This document shows positions 1-8,867 of a stretch of 64,000 bases of DNA, in pieces. The stretch spans positions 1,674,001 through 1,738,000 of the forward strand of contig NC_006087.1 of the NCBI RefSeq assembly GCF_000007665.1, written 5' to 3'. Every line of letters begins with the position of its first letter. Position 1 is the stretch's first letter. The stretch is from Leifsonia xyli subsp. xyli str. CTCB07 (lineage in GTDB: Bacteria > Actinomycetota > Actinomycetes > Actinomycetales > Microbacteriaceae). Below the pieces are notes generated by a model, which was not told the origin of the DNA, ran no database searches, and saw only the letters and a list, made by a program, of their open reading frames with translations. The position numbers were made by a program, and so were the translations under genes.

Positions 1-14
1 CTCCATGTGTGTTT

Positions 15-1691
15 TCACGCCTCGATCACGAGGGGCACGATCATCGGCCGGCGGCGGTAGCTGGTGTTGACCCAGCGACCGACGGTGCGCCGGACGATCT
101 GCGACAGGGCGTGGGAGTCACGGACTCCGTTGTGCGCCGCTTCGGCGAGCGCCGCCGCGACCTTCGGTTTGACGCTGTCGAAGACGGTGTCGTCCTCCGC
201 GAAGCCCCGGGCGTGGATCTCAGGGCCGGTGACGATCCTTCCGCTGCCGGCCTCCACGACCACGATGATCGAGATGAAACCCTCCTCGCCGAGGATGCGC
301 CGGTCCTTGAGGTCGGCATCGGTGATCTCGCCGACGCTCGAGCCATCCACGTAGACGAAGCCGAGGTCGAGCTGGCCCACCACGCGGGCGACGCCGTCGC
401 GCAGGTCGACCACCGAACCGTCCTCCGCGAGGATGGTTCTCTCCTCCGGGACGCCGGTGTCCATCGCGAGCCGGGCGTTCGCGACCAGGTGGCGATACTC
501 GCCGTGTACGGGCATGACGTTCTTGGGCTTCAGGATGTTGTAGCAGTAGAGCAGCTCACCCGCGGCCGCGTGGCCGGAGACATGCACTTTGGCGTTGCCT
601 TTGTGAACGACATTGGCGCCTAGCTTCGTGAGCCCGTCGATGACGCGGTAGACCGCGTTCTCGTTGCCGGGGATGAGGCTGGAGGCGAGGACGACGGTGT
701 CGCCCCGCCCCACCTCGATCTGGTGTTCGAGGTTCGCCATCCGGGCGAGAACGGCCATCGGTTCGCCTTGGGAGCCGGTGGACATGTAGACGATCTTGTC
801 GTCCGGCAGGTCTGCGGCCTTCTTGTAGTCGATCAGCACGCCCTCCGGCACCTGGAGGTAGCCGAGTTCGGCGGCGATGGTCATGTTGCGGACCATCGAG
901 CGGCCCAGCAGGGCAACGCGGCGGCCGTTCGCCGCGGCGGCGTTCAGGACCTGCTGCACCCGGTGGACATGGCTCGAGAAGCTCGCGACGATCACCCGGC
1001 GTGGAGCGCGCACGATGACGGCGTCGAGCACCGGACCGATCGAGCGCTCCAGCGGAGTGAACCCCGGAACATCGGCGTTGGTCGAGTCGACCAGGAAGAG
1101 GTCGACGCCGCGCTCGCCCAGGCGCGCGAAGGCGCGCAGGTCGGTGATGCGGTCGTCCAGCGGCAGCTGATCCATCTTGAAGTCGCCCGTGTGCAGCACG
1201 GTGCCGGCCGGGGTGGTGATCGCCACAGCGAGCGCATCCGGGATGGAGTGGTTGACCGCGACGAACTCGAGGTCGAACGGCCCCAGCTGCTCGTGCTGAC
1301 CCTCGGCCACGGTGAGCGTGTAGGGCTTGATGCGGTGTTCCTTGAGCTTGGCCTCCACCAGCGCGAGGGTGAGGCCGGAGCCGATGAGCGGGATGTCCGC
1401 CCGGAGCTTCAGCAGGTAGGGCACCGCTCCGATGTGGTCTTCGTGGCCGTGCGTCAGCACGATGCCGAGCACGTCGTCCAGCCGGTCACGGACCGGCGCG
1501 AAGTCCGGCAGGATGAGGTCGACGCCGGGCTGATCCGGCTCGGGGAACAGAACGCCGCAGTCGACGATGAGGAGTTTGCCCTCATACTCGAAGACGGTCA
1601 TGTTGCGGCCGATCTCGCCGAGGCCGCCCGTGGGGACGATCCTGAGCGTTCCCGGCTCCAGAGCGGGAGGTTCGGTCATAAGATTGGGCAT
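15..1691 (-). CDS. rnj: Ribonuclease J (metallo-beta-lactamase RNase)
   Basis: Cytoplasmic 5'-3' exo/endoribonuclease of mRNA decay and rRNA processing. The 558-residue length is normal for RNase J. The metallo-beta-lactamase core is plain: HGHEDH at about residues 81-86 binds two metals, NHSIPD lies at about 147-152 and HTGD at 167-170, followed by the beta-CASP and C-terminal domains. The frame is open further upstream, but the ATG at 1691 is chosen because a GGAGGGG Shine-Dalgarno sits a few bases before it; a second in-frame ATG at 1679 has no well-placed site. It lies downstream of dapA on the same strand, a common actinobacterial arrangement, so the two are probably co-transcribed. The gene is intact although dapA upstream is not. 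Confidence 0.96.
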   Translation of the reverse strand: MPNLMTEPPALEPGTLRIVPTGGLGEIGRNMTVFEYEGKLLIVDCGVLFPEPDQPGVDLILPDFAPVRDRLDDVLGIVLTHGHEDHIGAVPYLLKLRADIPLIGSGLTLALVEAKLKEHRIKPYTLTVAEGQHEQLGPFDLEFVAVNHSIPDALAVAITTPAGTVLHTGDFKMDQLPLDDRITDLRAFARLGERGVDLFLVDSTNADVPGFTPLERSIGPVLDAVIVRAPRRVIVASFSSHVHRVQQVLNAAAANGRRVALLGRSMVRNMTIAAELGYLQVPEGVLIDYKKAADLPDDKIVYMSTGSQGEPMAVLARMANLEHQIEVGRGDTVVLASSLIPGNENAVYRVIDGLTKLGANVVHKGNAKVHVSGHAAAGELLYCYNILKPKNVMPVHGEYRHLVANARLAMDTGVPEERTILAEDGSVVDLRDGVARVVGQLDLGFVYVDGSSVGEITDADLKDRRILGEEGFISIIVVVEAGSGRIVTGPEIHARGFAEDDTVFDSVKPKVAAALAEAAHNGVRDSHALSQIVRRTVGRWVNTSYRRRPMIVPLVIEA

Positions 1692-1759
1692 CTGCCCCTC
1701 CAATACGAAAGGTGTCCGGACGTGTGCCCGGGATTGCGGTGCCGCTCCGAGCGACTTTT

Positions 1760-2741
1760 CTACCGTGTGGTCCCGGCGACCTTCGGCAGCGCTCCGCCTG
1801 CGGCTGCGTTGCGGTCGGGCCGGAAGTTCGAGAAGTCGACGCCGGGGATGTCTTTCACGAGGTCGAGCTCGTCTTCGATCTGCGCGGCCTCCCATTCCTC
1901 CGGGCCCACCAGCGGCAGGCGTACGCGAGGGCTGGCGATGCGGCCGAGGCCGTGCAGGATGTACTTCGCTGCGACGGTGCCGGGGACGTGGGTCATCACG
2001 GCGCGGACCAGGGGCTCGAGCTTCTGATGCGCAGCCGTGGCCGTGGCGAGGTCGCCCGTGTTGATCGCGTCCACGATCTGGCGGTACGGCGTCGCGGCGA
2101 TGTTCGCTGTGACGCCGATGAGACCGGTCGCGCCGATCGCGAGCTGCGGGAGCACATTGGCGTCGTCGCCGGAGAAGTACATCAGGTCGGTCTGGTTAAG
2201 CACGCGGCTGACCTCGCTGAAGTCGCCCTTCGCGTCCTTGATGGCGAGCACATTGGGGTGCTTGGCGATGCGCAGGATGGTTTCGTACGTGATCGGGATG
2301 CCGGTGCGCCCCGGGGATGTCGTACAGGATGACCGGGAGGTCCGTCGAGTCCGCGATCATGCGGAAGTGGGTCAGGACGCCGGCCTGAGTCGGTTTGTTG
2401 TAGTACGGCGTGACGACCATGACACCGTCGGCTCCGGCCTTCTCGCTCTGGCGGTAGAGCTGGATCGCGTGCGCGGTCTCGTTGGAGCCGCCGCCGGTGA
2501 TGATCTTGGCTCGGCCGGAGGAGACGGACTTGCCGACCTCGACAAGACGCAGTTTCTCCGGGTCGGTCAGGGTCGAGGTCTCACCGGTCGTCCCCGTCAC
2601 CACGATGCCGTCCGCCCCAGCGGTTATCACGTCGTCGATGTGCTTCTCCACGCCGGCCCAGTCGACCTCACCGTCGGCGGTGAGGGGCGTGACCAGGGCG
2701 ACGAGGACCTGGCCGAAGGGATTAGCGGAGGGAGGAACCAT
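1760..2741 (-). pseudogene. dapA: 4-hydroxy-tetrahydrodipicolinate synthase, frameshifted
   Basis: Condenses pyruvate with aspartate semialdehyde at the first committed step of lysine (diaminopimelate) synthesis. The N-terminal part (2741 to about 2312) contains GTTGET and YYNKP with the catalytic Tyr. The C-terminal part, in another frame (about 2310 to 1760), carries the Schiff-base lysine in AIKDAKG. Removing one base from the four-base C run at 2309-2312 joins the sequence YDIPG to a continuation reading RTGIPITYE and gives a normal protein of about 326 residues. All catalytic motifs are present, so the single lesion is either recent or a sequencing error. dapB and dapC elsewhere in the window have open frames. 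The start is the ATG before VPPSANPFG, where homology begins; its ribosome site is weak. Confidence 0.9.
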
Positions 2742-2956
2742 GCGGTCCAGGCTATCGGGTCGGACGAGGACGCCGCTGCCTCGCCGGTGGATCGGTGGAG
2801 AACCCACCTGTCCCGCCGGCCTGTGGAGGAGCGCGATGCCACCCTCCCGATCACCCAAACCGGGAATCCCCCGAACGTGGGACGTACCCGGCGAACACCG
2901 CCACTATTCTGGTCGCTGACCGTGCGCGAACGCCCACAGCCAGGATAGGAGGCCAC

Positions 2957-3382
2957 ATGCCCGTCACCAACGCATCCACCACCGTTTGGAGCGGCGATCT
3001 CATGAAGGGATCGGGCACTGTCACGCTCGACTCCTCGAACGCCACCTCCCTCTCAATCCACTGGAAGGCCCGCTCCCAGGGCGGCGCCGAAGTGACCACG
3101 CCAGAGGAACTGCTGGGCGCCGCCCACGCGGCGTGCTTCTCGATGGCGTTCTCGCACGCGCTCGCCGGGTTCGGCGCGAGCCCCGAGAGCGTGAAGACCA
3201 CCGCTGCGGTCACATTCGACCCCACAGAGGGGATCACCGGCAGCCACCTCACGGTGGTCGCGACAGTGCCCGGCATCTCCGAGGAGGACTTCCACAGCAT
3301 CGCGGAGGAGGCCAAGAGCAGCTGCCCGGTCTCCCGGGCTCTTGTCGGCATCCCCATCACGCTCGACGCCAGCCTGGCCTGA
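2957..3382 (+). CDS. OsmC/Ohr family peroxiredoxin-like protein
   Basis: A 141-residue protein of the OsmC superfamily, which reduces organic hydroperoxides through two reactive cysteines. Those cysteines are visible in AAHAACFSMAF (about residue 60) and SSCPVSRAL (about 125). The family's GGxxxTTPEELLGAAHA signature is present. The ATG at 2957 follows AGGAGG by four bases. It closely resembles the OsmC branch rather than the Ohr branch, judging by the N-terminal strand and the spacing to the second Cys. It stands alone between the divergent dapA and a downstream epimerase gene 30 bases away, with which it may be co-transcribed. Cytoplasmic; peroxide-detoxifying role inferred from family. Confidence 0.9.
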   Translation: MPVTNASTTVWSGDLMKGSGTVTLDSSNATSLSIHWKARSQGGAEVTTPEELLGAAHAACFSMAFSHALAGFGASPESVKTTAAVTFDPTEGITGSHLTVVATVPGISEEDFHSIAEEAKSSCPVSRALVGIPITLDASLA

Positions 3383-3412
3383 GCCGCGGGTCTGAGGGGA
3401 GGGACAGCCGGA

Positions 3413-4303
3413 ATGCGGGTGCTCGTCGCCGGAGGGTCCGGACTGATCGGCAGCGAACTGCGCCGGCAGCTCGTCGACGCGGGTCACGACGTTCTGCGCC
3501 TCGTTCGGCACGACCCGGAAGGACCGGACGAATTCCACTGGTCGCCGGAGACACGGATGATCGACGTGGCGCTGATGGACCGCGCCGACGCCGTGGTCAA
3601 CCTCTCCGGCGCCTCCCTGAACCGGCTGCCCTGGACAGCGGCGCACAAACGCCGCATCCGGAGTTCCCGGCTGGACGCGACGGCGACGCTGACCGACGCG
3701 ATGCGCCAGGCAGCGAACCCGCCGGCGGTGTTCGTCAGCGGCTCGGCGGTCGGTCTGTACGGCGACCAGCCGGGAAAGACACTGACCGAAGAGTCTGCGA
3801 AGGGCACGGGGTTCCTCTCCGATGTCGTCGAAGCCTGGGAGGAGCAAGCGCAGCTGGCTCCCGAGCGCACGCGGGTGGTCACCGCCCGAACCGGCGTCGT
3901 GATCGGCCCAGGCGGCGCGATGGCCCCGCTGCTGCCGCTCGCGAGACTCGGCCTCATCGGACCGATCGCGGGCGGCGGGCAGAACTGGGCGTGGGTGAGC
4001 CTGCGCGATGAGGCGGCCGCTCTGGTCCATCTGCTCACCTCCGAGCTGACAGGTCCGGTCAATCTGGCCGGCCCGACCCCGGCGACCGCGGGCACCATGC
4101 TCCGCGCGCTCGCCACCGCCGTCCGCCGCCCGTACCGGCTGCCACTGCCGGAGTTCGCCATGAAAGCCGCGCTGGGCGAAGCGGGACGCGAGTTGCTGCT
4201 CGCGAGTCAGCGCGTCGTCCCCAAACGGCTACTGGCGGACGGCTTCGCGTTCCGGGACGAGACCGTCGCCGAGGCCATGAAAGAACTCGTCGCGGCGAGA
4301 TGA
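3413..4303 (+). CDS. TIGR01777-type NAD(P)-dependent epimerase
   Basis: A 296-residue extended short-chain dehydrogenase of the TIGR01777/SDR39U1 type. The Rossmann motif GGSGLIG lies at residues 7-13, followed by family landmarks VVNLSGASL (about 62-70), SGSAVGLYG (about 105) and the conserved C-terminal LLADGFAFRD. The substrate of this family is not well established; in plants and bacteria it has been linked to cell-envelope or division phenotypes. A GGGAGGGA ribosome site precedes the ATG. It follows the OsmC-like gene closely and converges on the small membrane-protein gene at 4317. Nothing is missing. Confidence 0.88.
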   Translation: MRVLVAGGSGLIGSELRRQLVDAGHDVLRLVRHDPEGPDEFHWSPETRMIDVALMDRADAVVNLSGASLNRLPWTAAHKRRIRSSRLDATATLTDAMRQAANPPAVFVSGSAVGLYGDQPGKTLTEESAKGTGFLSDVVEAWEEQAQLAPERTRVVTARTGVVIGPGGAMAPLLPLARLGLIGPIAGGGQNWAWVSLRDEAAALVHLLTSELTGPVNLAGPTPATAGTMLRALATAVRRPYRLPLPEFAMKAALGEAGRELLLASQRVVPKRLLADGFAFRDETVAEAMKELVAAR

Positions 4304-4316
4304 CGGAGACTGCCCC

Positions 4317-4775
4317 TCACATCCGCGCGGCCTTCCGCTCGGCCCGCCAGAGTCCGATCGACTCCCGCAGGGCCGCCCGGGCCCGGCGACGGTCGCCGCT
4401 CGCATCGTAAGCGAGCCCGAGACGGAACCAGGCACGCCAGCTCTCCGGCTGCGCCTCGACCTCCGCCTTGTACTGCGGGAACTCCGCATCGGCGGCATCC
4501 CGCAATGGCCGGCCGCTCGCGCGGTGCGGCAGGTCGTCGACGGGCAGGGCGCCCTCAGCGGCCATCAGCTTGACGAGCTGCTCGGTGCGTGCGCCGAACA
4601 GCAGCTCCCGGCCGATCGCCCACGCCGCGATCACCGGGAGCACCAGCAGGGCGACGCCCATCGCGACACCGATGGGCTTCCCGCTGACGAGCAGCAGGAT
4701 GGCTCGCTGGACCACGAGCGCCAGGTACACCAGCAGGAGAAGCGCCATAACGAGCGCAGCGATGCGGTTGCGCAC
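4317..4775 (-). CDS. Small membrane protein with cytosolic TPR-like tail
   Basis: A 152-residue protein with two N-terminal hydrophobic helices (about residues 7-28 and 38-56), then a soluble tail. The tail contains a tetratricopeptide-like helix pair around AWFRLGLAYDASGDRRRARAAL (about 120-141), the usual W-LG-Y-A-G spacing. The start is GTG at 4775, nine bases after the dapB stop, so it is likely translated from the dapB message. I do not recognise a named family. Co-transcription with dapB looks conserved in actinobacteria, but that is recollection rather than something checked here. Confidence 0.75.
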   Translation of the reverse strand: MRNRIAALVMALLLLVYLALVVQRAILLLVSGKPIGVAMGVALLVLPVIAAWAIGRELLFGARTEQLVKLMAAEGALPVDDLPHRASGRPLRDAADAEFPQYKAEVEAQPESWRAWFRLGLAYDASGDRRRARAALRESIGLWRAERKAARM

Positions 4776-4784
4776 AGCGGAGCC

Positions 4785-5564
4785 CTAGTCTTCTCGGACG
4801 GTCGAGCGCGGCAGCTCTCCGTCCGGACCCGCAATGCCGAAATCGATCAGCTTGTCGAGGCCGACGGTCACACCGGTGGCCGTCATGGCCGCGCGGACGG
4901 CGAGCAGGATGCCGGCCTCGTAGGCGTCGGGGCTCACGGTGTCGTGGCGGATGGTGAGAGTCTCCCCGAGACCGCCGAAGATCACCTGCTGCTCGGCGAC
5001 CACACCGCTCATCCGGAGGCTGTGAACGGGGACGCTCGCGACCTGCTGGCCGCGGGCGCGCTGGTCGGTGTGCGGCGCGTTCACCGGTCCGCTCTGGGCG
5101 CGAGCGGCGCCGATGAGCTCCGCGGTGCGGACGGCGGTGCCGGAGGGCGAGTCCACCTTGCCCGCTCCGTGTGCCTCGACGATCTCGATCGAGTCGAAGA
5201 AACGGGCAGCGACAGTTGCGAACACGGTGCCGAGCGCGGAGCCGAGGGAGAAGTTGGGGATGACGACGGCTCCCGTTCCCTGGCGCTGGTCCACCCGGCG
5301 CTCAAGGTCCAGAATGCGGTCCGCCGACCAGCCGGAGGTGCCGACGAGGACGTTAAGGCCGTTGTCGATCGCGAACGCGACGATTCCAGGACTCACCTGG
5401 GGGAGGGTCATGTCCACCAGGACATGCGCCGCGAGCATGTCCTCGAGCGGGGAGCGCGAATCGAGCGCCGCCACGAGCTCCAGGTCGTGCGCCCCCTCGA
5501 TCAGCCGCACGGCCACGCTGCCCAGTTTTCCGGTCGCACCGGCGACGGCCACGCGAATAGTCAC
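4785..5564 (-). CDS. dapB: 4-hydroxy-tetrahydrodipicolinate reductase
   Basis: NAD(P)H-dependent reductase of the second committed lysine-pathway step. 259 residues, close to other actinobacterial DapB. The nucleotide motif GATGKLG is at 9-15, GTSG at 75-78, and the catalytic block AHGAGKVDSPSGTA begins at 131. Most family members have a His-His pair there; here His132 is kept but the next position is Gly133, while the catalytic Lys136 and SGT are normal. Activity is therefore likely but not certain. The frame is intact, in contrast to dapA 2 kb away. Starts at an ATG; the divergent GNAT gene begins 43 bases upstream. Confidence 0.93.
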   Translation of the reverse strand: MTIRVAVAGATGKLGSVAVRLIEGAHDLELVAALDSRSPLEDMLAAHVLVDMTLPQVSPGIVAFAIDNGLNVLVGTSGWSADRILDLERRVDQRQGTGAVVIPNFSLGSALGTVFATVAARFFDSIEIVEAHGAGKVDSPSGTAVRTAELIGAARAQSGPVNAPHTDQRARGQQVASVPVHSLRMSGVVAEQQVIFGGLGETLTIRHDTVSPDAYEAGILLAVRAAMTATGVTVGLDKLIDFGIAGPDGELPRSTVRED

Positions 5565-5607
5565 CCTTCCAGCTTACCCGCCTCCCGCGGCCGATTACGC
5601 TGAGCCG

Positions 5608-6102
5608 ATGGTGTCCTTTGCCGCTGTCTCCGTCGCCGACGCGTCCGCTCGCCGAATGCTGACCGGCTACTTCGCCGAACGCGCCGCCACTTTCCCACAG
5701 GAGCAGGGCGCCTACCGGACCACGTTCCCGGACCCCGGGCAGTTCGTGGCGCCAAACGGGGTGTTCTTACTCGCCTCCGACGAAGCCGGGGAGGCCGGCT
5801 GCGGCGGCGTCCGGGTGCTCTCCATCCCGCTCGCGGACGGGGAGGAGGGCCGGGCTGTCATCCGCTACGAGGTGAAGCACCTCTGGGTGAAGACGTCGCA
5901 CCGCAGGCGTGGGCTCGGGCGCGCGCTCCTCGCCGAGCTGGAGCGCCGGGCGCGCGGTTTCGGCGCGACCGAGGTCGTGCTCGACACGAACGCGGCGCTA
6001 GAAGCGGCCGGCGGCCTCTACCGGCAACACGGCTACCAGAGCATCCACCCCTACAACGACAACCCCAACGCAACAGACTGGCTCCGCAAACCCCTCCCCT
6101 GA
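5608..6102 (+). CDS. GNAT family N-acetyltransferase
   Basis: A 164-residue GCN5-related acetyltransferase. The acetyl-CoA pyrophosphate loop is RRRGLGRALL (about 98-107) after the beta-4 strand VKHLWVKTSHR, and the C-terminal strand ends with LYRQHGYQSI. The acceptor cannot be told from sequence. The ATG at 5608 is the only start consistent with the domain beginning; further in-frame sequence upstream is antisense to dapB. Divergent from dapB, convergent with the histidine phosphatase gene whose stop lies seven bases beyond its own. Confidence 0.88.
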   Translation: MVSFAAVSVADASARRMLTGYFAERAATFPQEQGAYRTTFPDPGQFVAPNGVFLLASDEAGEAGCGGVRVLSIPLADGEEGRAVIRYEVKHLWVKTSHRRRGLGRALLAELERRARGFGATEVVLDTNAALEAAGGLYRQHGYQSIHPYNDNPNATDWLRKPLP

Positions 6103-6108
6103 CCCCGC

Positions 6109-6711
6109 TCAGACGGATTGGAGGTCGGGAAGGCCGGTGCGGAGTTCGACGGGGAGGTGGCCGAGGTCGTTGTGGACGACGAGGACCGGGGGCTTCGCCG
6201 AGCGGACGCGGATGACCGTGAGGCCGCAATTGGCCTGGTTGAGGCCGAGCCAGCGCCAGGACGGGGCATCGAAGACATGGCGGACGAACCAGCCGATGAC
6301 GAAGTTGTGGGTCACCAGCAGATCGTGCCTGTCCCCCAGCGCCGGTGTGAGGAACTCGTGAACCGCGTCCTCCATCTGGGCGCTGCCGGCCTCGATCTCA
6401 GCTTCGGTCACCGAACCGAAGAACGATTCGAACGCCTTCGGCATGTCCGGGGTCGGTCCCGAGGGAATGCAGTCGAACAGCAGGCTGGAGGGCTCGGGGG
6501 CGAGGGCCGGCATCCGCTCACCGATGATCGCGGCGGTCTCGGCGGCGCGCGCGAGCGGCGAGTGGTACATGCCCGTGAAGGGCACACCGCTCAGCCGGTC
6601 CGCGATGAGCTGCGCCTGACGCTTTCCGCGCGGAGAGAGCGGACCGTCGGGCAGACCGTGTTCGGCGTCCTGCTGCTCACCATGACGCACGAGGTAGAGG
6701 TAGTGAAGCAC
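6109..6711 (-). CDS. Histidine phosphatase (phosphoglycerate-mutase-like)
   Basis: A 200-residue member of histidine phosphatase branch 1. The phospho-histidine motif LVRHGE is at about residues 7-12, a second catalytic arginine in YHSPLARA, and the C-terminal catalytic His in LLVTHNFVIG. The substrate is unknown; the long insert between the two halves argues against glycolytic phosphoglycerate mutase. GTG start at 6711 with AAAGG upstream. It lies 33 bases after the M16 peptidase gene on the same strand and is probably in one operon with it. Confidence 0.88.
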   Translation of the reverse strand: MLHYLYLVRHGEQQDAEHGLPDGPLSPRGKRQAQLIADRLSGVPFTGMYHSPLARAAETAAIIGERMPALAPEPSSLLFDCIPSGPTPDMPKAFESFFGSVTEAEIEAGSAQMEDAVHEFLTPALGDRHDLLVTHNFVIGWFVRHVFDAPSWRWLGLNQANCGLTVIRVRSAKPPVLVVHNDLGHLPVELRTGLPDLQSV

Positions 6712-6744
6712 CGGTGGAACCTTTCAAAGAGATGCGGGCAGCAG

Positions 6745-8094
6745 TCAGGAGACGAGTCCGGCGAAGGTGTCATCGGTCACATTCCCGACAGCCGAGACGG
6801 AGAACTCCCGGCCAACGAGGTCGCAGGCGAGGTCGCGCACATCGCCGGCGGTGACGAGACGCAGCCTGCGGAGGCTCTCGTCCAGGTCGGCGAACTCGCC
6901 CAGGCTGATCTCGGCGCGTCCGAGACGCGACATCCGGGTGTCGGAATCCTCCAGGGCGAGGGCGGTGCCGCCGGAGAGCTGGCCGACGGTGCGGCTCAGT
7001 TCCTCGGACGTGACGCCGCCATCAGCGAGACGGCGCAACTCGTCGAGAACGAGCTCGGCAACTTGCCGGGCCTTGGCCGGCGCGCAGCCCGCGTAGAGCC
7101 CGAAAACCCCGGCATCGGAGTAAGAGGCGGAGAAGGAGTAGACAGCGTAGGCGAGGCCGCGCTTCTCGCGGATCTCCTGGAAGAGGCGGCTGGACGTCCC
7201 GCCGCCGAGGACGGAGCTGAGGACGCTCATGGCGGTTCGCCGCTCATCCGACGCAACGATGCCGGGGACGCCGACGAGCAGGTTGACCTGCTCGGTGGGA
7301 CGTTCGACCGTGACCACAGCGGCGGCCCGCTGGATGGCGGCCGGCACGGTGGCGCGGCGGGCGACCGGTCTCGCCGCTGCGGCGAGGTCCCAGCCCGCGG
7401 CGTCGAGCGCGCGCTGGACGCCGGCGACGAGCTGATCGTGATCGACCGCGCCCGCGGCGGTGACGACGAGATCCTGGGGGCGATAGTTCGCGCGGTAGTG
7501 GTTCCAGACGGCGTCGCGGGAGGCGGCCCTGATGCTCTCCGGGCGCCCGCCGATCGGCCGGCCGAGCGGATGATCGCCGAGAACCGCGGAGAACAGCCGT
7601 TCGTTGGCCACCTCGCTTGGGTCATCCTCGGTCATCGACAGCTCTTCCAGGATCACCGCCCGCTCGTTCTCGAACTCCGCCGGATCGAGCGCCGAGGAGG
7701 TGAGCATGTCGCCGATGACCTCGACGGCCATGTCGAGGTCCCTGTCCTGCACCTTGGCGTAGTAGCAGGTGTACTCCTTCGCGGTCATCGCGTTGTGCTC
7801 GCCGCCGACGGAGTCGAAGGCGACGGCGATGTCGAGCGCCGAGCGCGATCTGGTGCCCTTGAACAGCAGATGCTCGAGGAAGTGCGTGGAGCCGAGACTG
7901 CCGGGGACATGCTCTTGCTCGTCGCGCGAGCCGACCGCGACCCAATAGCCGAGCGTCGCACTCCTGGCCCCGGGAACCTGCTCGCTGAGGATGCGGACGC
8001 CGCTCGGCAGAATCGTCCGTCGGACCAGCGCGTCGCCGGAAGAGGCGAAGGTGAGATCGGCCGAACCGAACGAGAGGTCAACTGCGCTGTTCAT
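6745..8094 (-). CDS. M16 family zinc metallopeptidase
   Basis: A 449-residue processing-peptidase-like protein. The inverted zinc motif HFLEH is at residues 71-75, with the third ligand in the downstream ENERAVILEEL helix; the C-terminal half has the GGGTSSRLFQEIREKRGLAY block typical of the second M16 domain. In many actinobacteria this gene directly follows pnp (polynucleotide phosphorylase). Here the upstream neighbour is a divergent TetR gene, which suggests a local rearrangement. The ATG at 8094 with GAGG before it is chosen because the domain starts about 25 residues later; the frame stays open further upstream without homology. Confidence 0.92.
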   Translation of the reverse strand: MNSAVDLSFGSADLTFASSGDALVRRTILPSGVRILSEQVPGARSATLGYWVAVGSRDEQEHVPGSLGSTHFLEHLLFKGTRSRSALDIAVAFDSVGGEHNAMTAKEYTCYYAKVQDRDLDMAVEVIGDMLTSSALDPAEFENERAVILEELSMTEDDPSEVANERLFSAVLGDHPLGRPIGGRPESIRAASRDAVWNHYRANYRPQDLVVTAAGAVDHDQLVAGVQRALDAAGWDLAAAARPVARRATVPAAIQRAAAVVTVERPTEQVNLLVGVPGIVASDERRTAMSVLSSVLGGGTSSRLFQEIREKRGLAYAVYSFSASYSDAGVFGLYAGCAPAKARQVAELVLDELRRLADGGVTSEELSRTVGQLSGGTALALEDSDTRMSRLGRAEISLGEFADLDESLRRLRLVTAGDVRDLACDLVGREFSVSAVGNVTDDTFAGLVS

Positions 8095-8150
8095 CGCCTC
8101 AACCCTACGCCAGAGGCTCCCAAAACACGGAGTGAACAAATTGAGGACAA

Positions 8151-8177
8151 ACAGAATATTCTGTCTATCTATATACT
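8151..8177 (+). promoter_or_regulatory. Palindromic operator and -10 element before tetR-like gene
   Basis: ACAGAATATTCTGT at 8151-8164 is a perfect 14-base palindrome in an unusually AT-rich patch between two divergent genes. TATACT at 8172-8177 is a good -10 hexamer for the rightward tetR-like gene starting at 8280. The palindrome would overlap the -35 region, a standard position for autorepression. Assignment to the TetR protein is inferred from proximity. Confidence 0.6.
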
Positions 8178-8279
8178 GGTTTCTAATCACCCGGACCGGC
8201 GATCCACCCTCGAAGCCGGTCCCGGTGGCTCTCATACCACACGGAGGTCACAACCTCCCAGCAGAAGGAGTCGTACCGG

Positions 8280-8864
8280 ATGATCGTAAGCGCCCGAGCG
8301 ACCATCCGGCCTCCCGCGCCGTCGAAGGTCAAAATCCTCGCAACAGCGGATGAGCTTTTCTATCAGGAAGGCATCCACACCGTCGGAGTGGACCGCATCA
8401 TCGCCGGCGCGAAAGTGACGAAGGCGACGTTCTACAAGCACTTCCGGTCGAAGGACCTCCTCATCATCGCGTACGTCGAAGGACGCGATCGCCAAGGACG
8501 AGAGTGGTTCGCCCGGCACGAGCGGGAGCGGTCCAACCCGCGCGACATCGCCTGGGCCCTCGTCGACTCGATCACCGCAGAGGCGATCCGCCCGGAGTTC
8601 CGCGGCGACCCCTTCATCAACGCGGCCGCGCAGTTCGCCGACAAAAGCCATCCGGTGCGCATCGCCGTGACCGCCCACCGAGACTGGTACGCGAAGCGGA
8701 TCGAAGAGCTGTTCCGCGAGATCGGGCACGCACACCCCGGAGACGCCGCCGACGATCTGATCCTGGCGTGTGACGGGGCGATGGCGGGTGGCTACGTCGG
8801 TGACCCGATCGCCGCGGGCGCCGCCCTGCACCGGACGCTGGAACGGATTCTCCCGGAGGCCTGA
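8280..8864 (+). CDS. TetR/AcrR family transcriptional regulator
   Basis: A 194-residue one-component repressor. The N-terminal helix-turn-helix spans about residues 35-57 (IIAGAKVTKATFYKHFRSKD), the family's most conserved stretch; the C-terminal ligand domain is not diagnostic. ATG at 8280 preceded by AGAAGGAG. A perfect palindrome lies about 120 bases upstream. The convergent aldo/keto reductase gene ends four bases after this one; the divergent M16 gene shares the upstream region. Either may be a target, autoregulation being the safest guess. Confidence 0.9.
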   Translation: MIVSARATIRPPAPSKVKILATADELFYQEGIHTVGVDRIIAGAKVTKATFYKHFRSKDLLIIAYVEGRDRQGREWFARHERERSNPRDIAWALVDSITAEAIRPEFRGDPFINAAAQFADKSHPVRIAVTAHRDWYAKRIEELFREIGHAHPGDAADDLILACDGAMAGGYVGDPIAAGAALHRTLERILPEA

Positions 8865-8867
8865 GAT

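Noticed and set aside
6118..8283. Open frame of 721 codons opposite the phosphatase and M16 genes
   Set aside because: No domain seen and it spans two real genes on the other strand.
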